Shown: positions 61,612-64,000 of the stretch, one piece after another
Layout of the letters: every line of letters begins with the position of its first letter
How positions within the stretch are numbered: the stretch's first letter is position 1
Source: Bacteroidota bacterium
GTDB lineage: Bacteria; Bacteroidota; Bacteroidia; Bacteroidales; F082
Direction: 5' to 3'
Assembly: GCA_016845175.1 (NCBI GenBank)
Contig: JAERTD010000007.1
Location: 1 to 64,000 of the forward strand
DNA length: 64,000 nt
Made by a program: the position numbers and the translations under genes
Notes under the pieces: model-generated
The model's input: the letters and a program-made list of their open reading frames with translations, nothing else
Database searches by the model: none
What the model was told of the DNA's origin: nothing

Positions 61612-64000
61612 ATGAAATTTGGACATTTCGATGATATAAACCGAGAGTATGTAATCACAAATCCAAAGACACCTTATCCCTGGATTAATTATCTGGGGAA
61701 CGATAGTTTCTTTAGCATTTTGTCGAATACCTCGGGAGGTTATAGTTTTTATAAGGATGCTCGTTTGCGCCGCATCACCCGCTACAGGTATAACAATGTA
61801 CCTGTGGATGAGGGAGGAAAGTATTTCTACATCAACGATGCTGGAAAGCTATGGTCGCCATCCTGGAGGCCCATGAAAACAGTGCTGGATGATTATAGTT
61901 GTCGTCATGGCATGGGGTATTCGAGAATAAAAGGAAGCTTGAACGATCTTACTGCTGAAGTGCTCTATTTTGTTCCCCTGAATTTTAATGGAGAGGTTCA
62001 AAAGTTGCGCTTATCGAACAACAGCAAAGAAGGCAAGTCCATCAAACTGCATTCATTTGCCGAGTGGGCTTTTTGGGATGCCCTTGATGATATGACCAAT
62101 TTCCAACGGAACTATAACATTGGTGAAGTTGAAGTGGATGACTCTGTGATCTACCACAAAACGGAATACCGGGAGCGAAGAAATCACTTTGCCTTTTATT
62201 CTGTCAATCAGGCCATATCAGGCTATGATACCAGCAGAGAAGATTTTCTTGGTTTGTACAATGGACTGGAATCACCCGACCAGGTAGTTAAAGGTGGTGC
62301 TGGAAACTCTATGTCACATGGTTGGTCGCCCATAGCTTCCCACTTCATAGAAATAGAACTGGAACCAGGTGAAGAAAAGGATGTGATTTTTGTATTGGGT
62401 TATGTGGAGAATCCTGATGAAGAAAAGTTTTCTGCCCCCAATGTGATCAACAAATCCACAGCCAGGGAAATGATCAATCAGTTTGAGACGACAAACCAAG
62501 TGGAACAGGCCGTATCAGACTTAAAACAATATTGGGATGGCCTGCTTGGAAATCTGCGGATAAACAGCGGGGACTCCAAGCTCGACCGTATGGTGAATAT
62601 CTGGAACCAATACCAGTGTATGGTGACCTATTTCTTTTCTCGTTCCGCTTCTTATTTTGAATCGGGTATTGGAAGAGGTATGGGATTTCGTGATTCCAAT
62701 CAGGACATCATAGGTATGGTGCATATGGTGCCCGAGCTGGCCCGACAACGCATCATCGATTTAGCGAGTACGCAAATGAAGGATGGTAGTGCATATCATC
62801 AATATCAGCCACTTACCAAGAAGGGAAATCATGAGGTGGGCGGAAATTTCAACGATGATCCATTGTGGCTCATTCTGGCTGTATCGGCCTATATTAAGGA
62901 AACAGGTGACTGGAGCCTTCTTGAGGTGAAAGCACCCTTCGATAACAATGGTGATGAGGACAGTATTTTCGAACATATCAAACGTTCCTTTTACCATGTG
63001 GTTAGGAACCTCGGTCCTCACGGACTACCGCTGATTGGCAGGGCCGATTGGAACGACTGTCTCAATCTGAATTGTTTTTCGGAAAAACCCGGAGAATCTT
63101 TTCAAACCACTGAAAATAAGAGCAACGGCACTGCCGAGTCAGTAATGATTGCTGGAATGTTTGTGATGTATGGAGAAGAATTTGCTCGTATCTGTGATCT
63201 GACTCAGCGGACTGACGAAGCTGTGAAGGCCAGATCTCATATAGATAATATGAAAGATAATATCGACAAACATGCCTGGGATGGGGATTGGTTTTTGAGA
63301 GCCTATAATTATTTTGGAGCAAAGGTAGGAAGCAAGGAAAATGAAGAAGGTCAGATTTTCATTGAATCTCAGGGTTTTTGTGTTATGGCGGGCATTGGAC
63401 ATGAAGATGGCAGGGCTCAAAAAGCTATGGATTCCGTCAAGCAACGCCTGGCCACTCCCCATGGGATAGTATTGGTCAACCCGGCTTTCACCAAATACCA
63501 TGTTGAATTGGGTGAGATTACTAGCTACCCTCCAGGATATAAGGAGAACGCCGGAATATTCTGTCACAACAATCCATGGATTATTATTTCAGAGGCCTTA
63601 TTGGGGAATACTGAAGAATCCTTCGATTATTACAAACGAATTGCCCCTGCCTATCTGGAAAACAGTAGCGAACTTCATAGGACAGAGCCCTATGTGTATG
63701 CTCAGATGATCGCAGGGAAGGATGCCGCCTTACCGGGTGAAGCCAAAAATTCGTGGCTCACCGGAACGGCTGCATGGAATTTTTATGCCATAAGCCAGTA
63801 TATCTTGGGCATTAGACCAGAATATAATGGCTTATTATTGGAACCTAAGCTTCCGGCTGAATTAAAAACACTTCAATTGATACGAAAATACCGAGGGGCT
63901 ACCTATCTTATTCATATTAAGAATAATGGTGGCAATACCTTCAACTACAGCATGGATGGTGTTCCATGCGAGAAACTACTACCTTATTATGGAACAGGGA
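61612..64000 (+). CDS. GH94 cellobiose-phosphorylase-like enzyme (3' end off the window)
   Basis: An ATG at 61612 opens a frame without stops to the window end (796 codons visible). The start [19 protein letters not shown] with [11 protein letters not shown] and [18 protein letters not shown] is typical of cellobiose phosphorylases. The N-terminal part is the beta-sandwich and the rest the (alpha/alpha)6 barrel. The catalytic acid is Asp479 in [15 protein letters not shown], close to the position of the general acid in characterised members. PYYGTG near the edge suggests only a short piece is missing. It would split cellobiose (or a related beta-disaccharide) with phosphate to glucose-1-phosphate and glucose, saving ATP. 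It is in one operon with the symporter. Confidence 0.9.
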   Translation, partial: MKFGHFDDINREYVITNPKTPYPWINYLGNDSFFSILSNTSGGYSFYKDARLRRITRYRYNNVPVDEGGKYFYINDAGKLWSPSWRPMKTVLDDYSCRHGMGYSRIKGSLNDLTAEVLYFVPLNFNGEVQKLRLSNNSKEGKSIKLHSFAEWAFWDALDDMTNFQRNYNIGEVEVDDSVIYHKTEYRERRNHFAFYSVNQAISGYDTSREDFLGLYNGLESPDQVVKGGAGNSMSHGWSPIASHFIEIELEPGEEKDVIFVLGYVENPDEEKFSAPNVINKSTAREMINQFETTNQVEQAVSDLKQYWDGLLGNLRINSGDSKLDRMVNIWNQYQCMVTYFFSRSASYFESGIGRGMGFRDSNQDIIGMVHMVPELARQRIIDLASTQMKDGSAYHQYQPLTKKGNHEVGGNFNDDPLWLILAVSAYIKETGDWSLLEVKAPFDNNGDEDSIFEHIKRSFYHVVRNLGPHGLPLIGRADWNDCLNLNCFSEKPGESFQTTENKSNGTAESVMIAGMFVMYGEEFARICDLTQRTDEAVKARSHIDNMKDNIDKHAWDGDWFLRAYNYFGAKVGSKENEEGQIFIESQGFCVMAGIGHEDGRAQKAMDSVKQRLATPHGIVLVNPAFTKYHVELGEITSYPPGYKENAGIFCHNNPWIIISEALLGNTEESFDYYKRIAPAYLENSSELHRTEPYVYAQMIAGKDAALPGEAKNSWLTGTAAWNFYAISQYILGIRPEYNGLLLEPKLPAELKTLQLIRKYRGATYLIHIKNNGGNTFNYSMDGVPCEKLLPYYGTG

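Overview
The window comes from a free-living Bacteroidota, most like the Marinilabiliales/Bacteroidales-type anaerobes or facultative anaerobes, though I cannot fix the family. The evidence is a SusC/SusD pair, seven proteins ending in type IX secretion (Por) sorting domains, promoters with the Bacteroidota -7 box TAnnTTTG, few Shine-Dalgarno sites, and an anaerobic nitrogen module (Hcp, NrfHA).

Region 1 (1-13.6 kb) is accessory DNA around a tRNA-Asn gene. Left of the tRNA lie a tyrosine recombinase and small unrecognised genes, all on the minus strand. Right of it is an AT-rich island of about 9.5 kb bounded by a 43-bp duplication of the tRNA 3' end (4049-4091 and 13564-13606). The island has internal TTTTGCAAGC tandem repeats near both ends. 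It carries an XRE regulator, an IS3-family element and two large secreted proteins, but no integrase of its own.

Region 2 (13.8-22.4 kb) is mostly housekeeping: lipoprotein, secreted redoxin, RluB-type pseudouridine synthase, DUF2007-UspA-UspA fusion, YraN, LD-carboxypeptidase, MetG, transaldolase and tRNA-Arg(CCU). Region 3 (22.5-29.2 kb) is a signalling unit: an ABC exporter (permease plus ATPase) divergent from an NtrC-type regulator and its histidine kinase, with a well-matched sigma-54 promoter facing the exporter. Region 4 (29.2-38.4 kb) holds surface and secreted proteins (delta-60 repeat protein, FISUMP lipoprotein, secreted Ntn hydrolase, GH13 amylase lipoprotein, small lipoproteins).

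Region 5 (38.4-43.1 kb) is a nitrosative-stress and ammonification module: a Crp/Fnr regulator divergent from hcp, with a perfect 16-bp palindrome between them, then nrfHA. Region 6 (43.2-53.7 kb) is mixed: secreted beta-helix protein, thioesterase, a truncated CapA-like gene, radical SAM/SPASM enzyme, galactokinase, isochorismatase-like hydrolase, sulfotransferase, beta-propeller lipoprotein, LamG-like secreted protein and others.

Region 7 (53.9-64 kb) is an oligosaccharide-use locus: SusD and SusC (minus strand) divergent from a Nudix-type regulator, a sodium:solute symporter and a GH94 cellobiose-phosphorylase-like enzyme that runs off the right edge. The susC promoter and the regulator promoter each carry the same gapped palindrome (TAGTGTA-N6-ACACATA) directly after the -7 box. 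I read this as a shared operator, so import across the outer membrane, import across the inner membrane and phosphorolysis are probably one sugar-responsive regulon.
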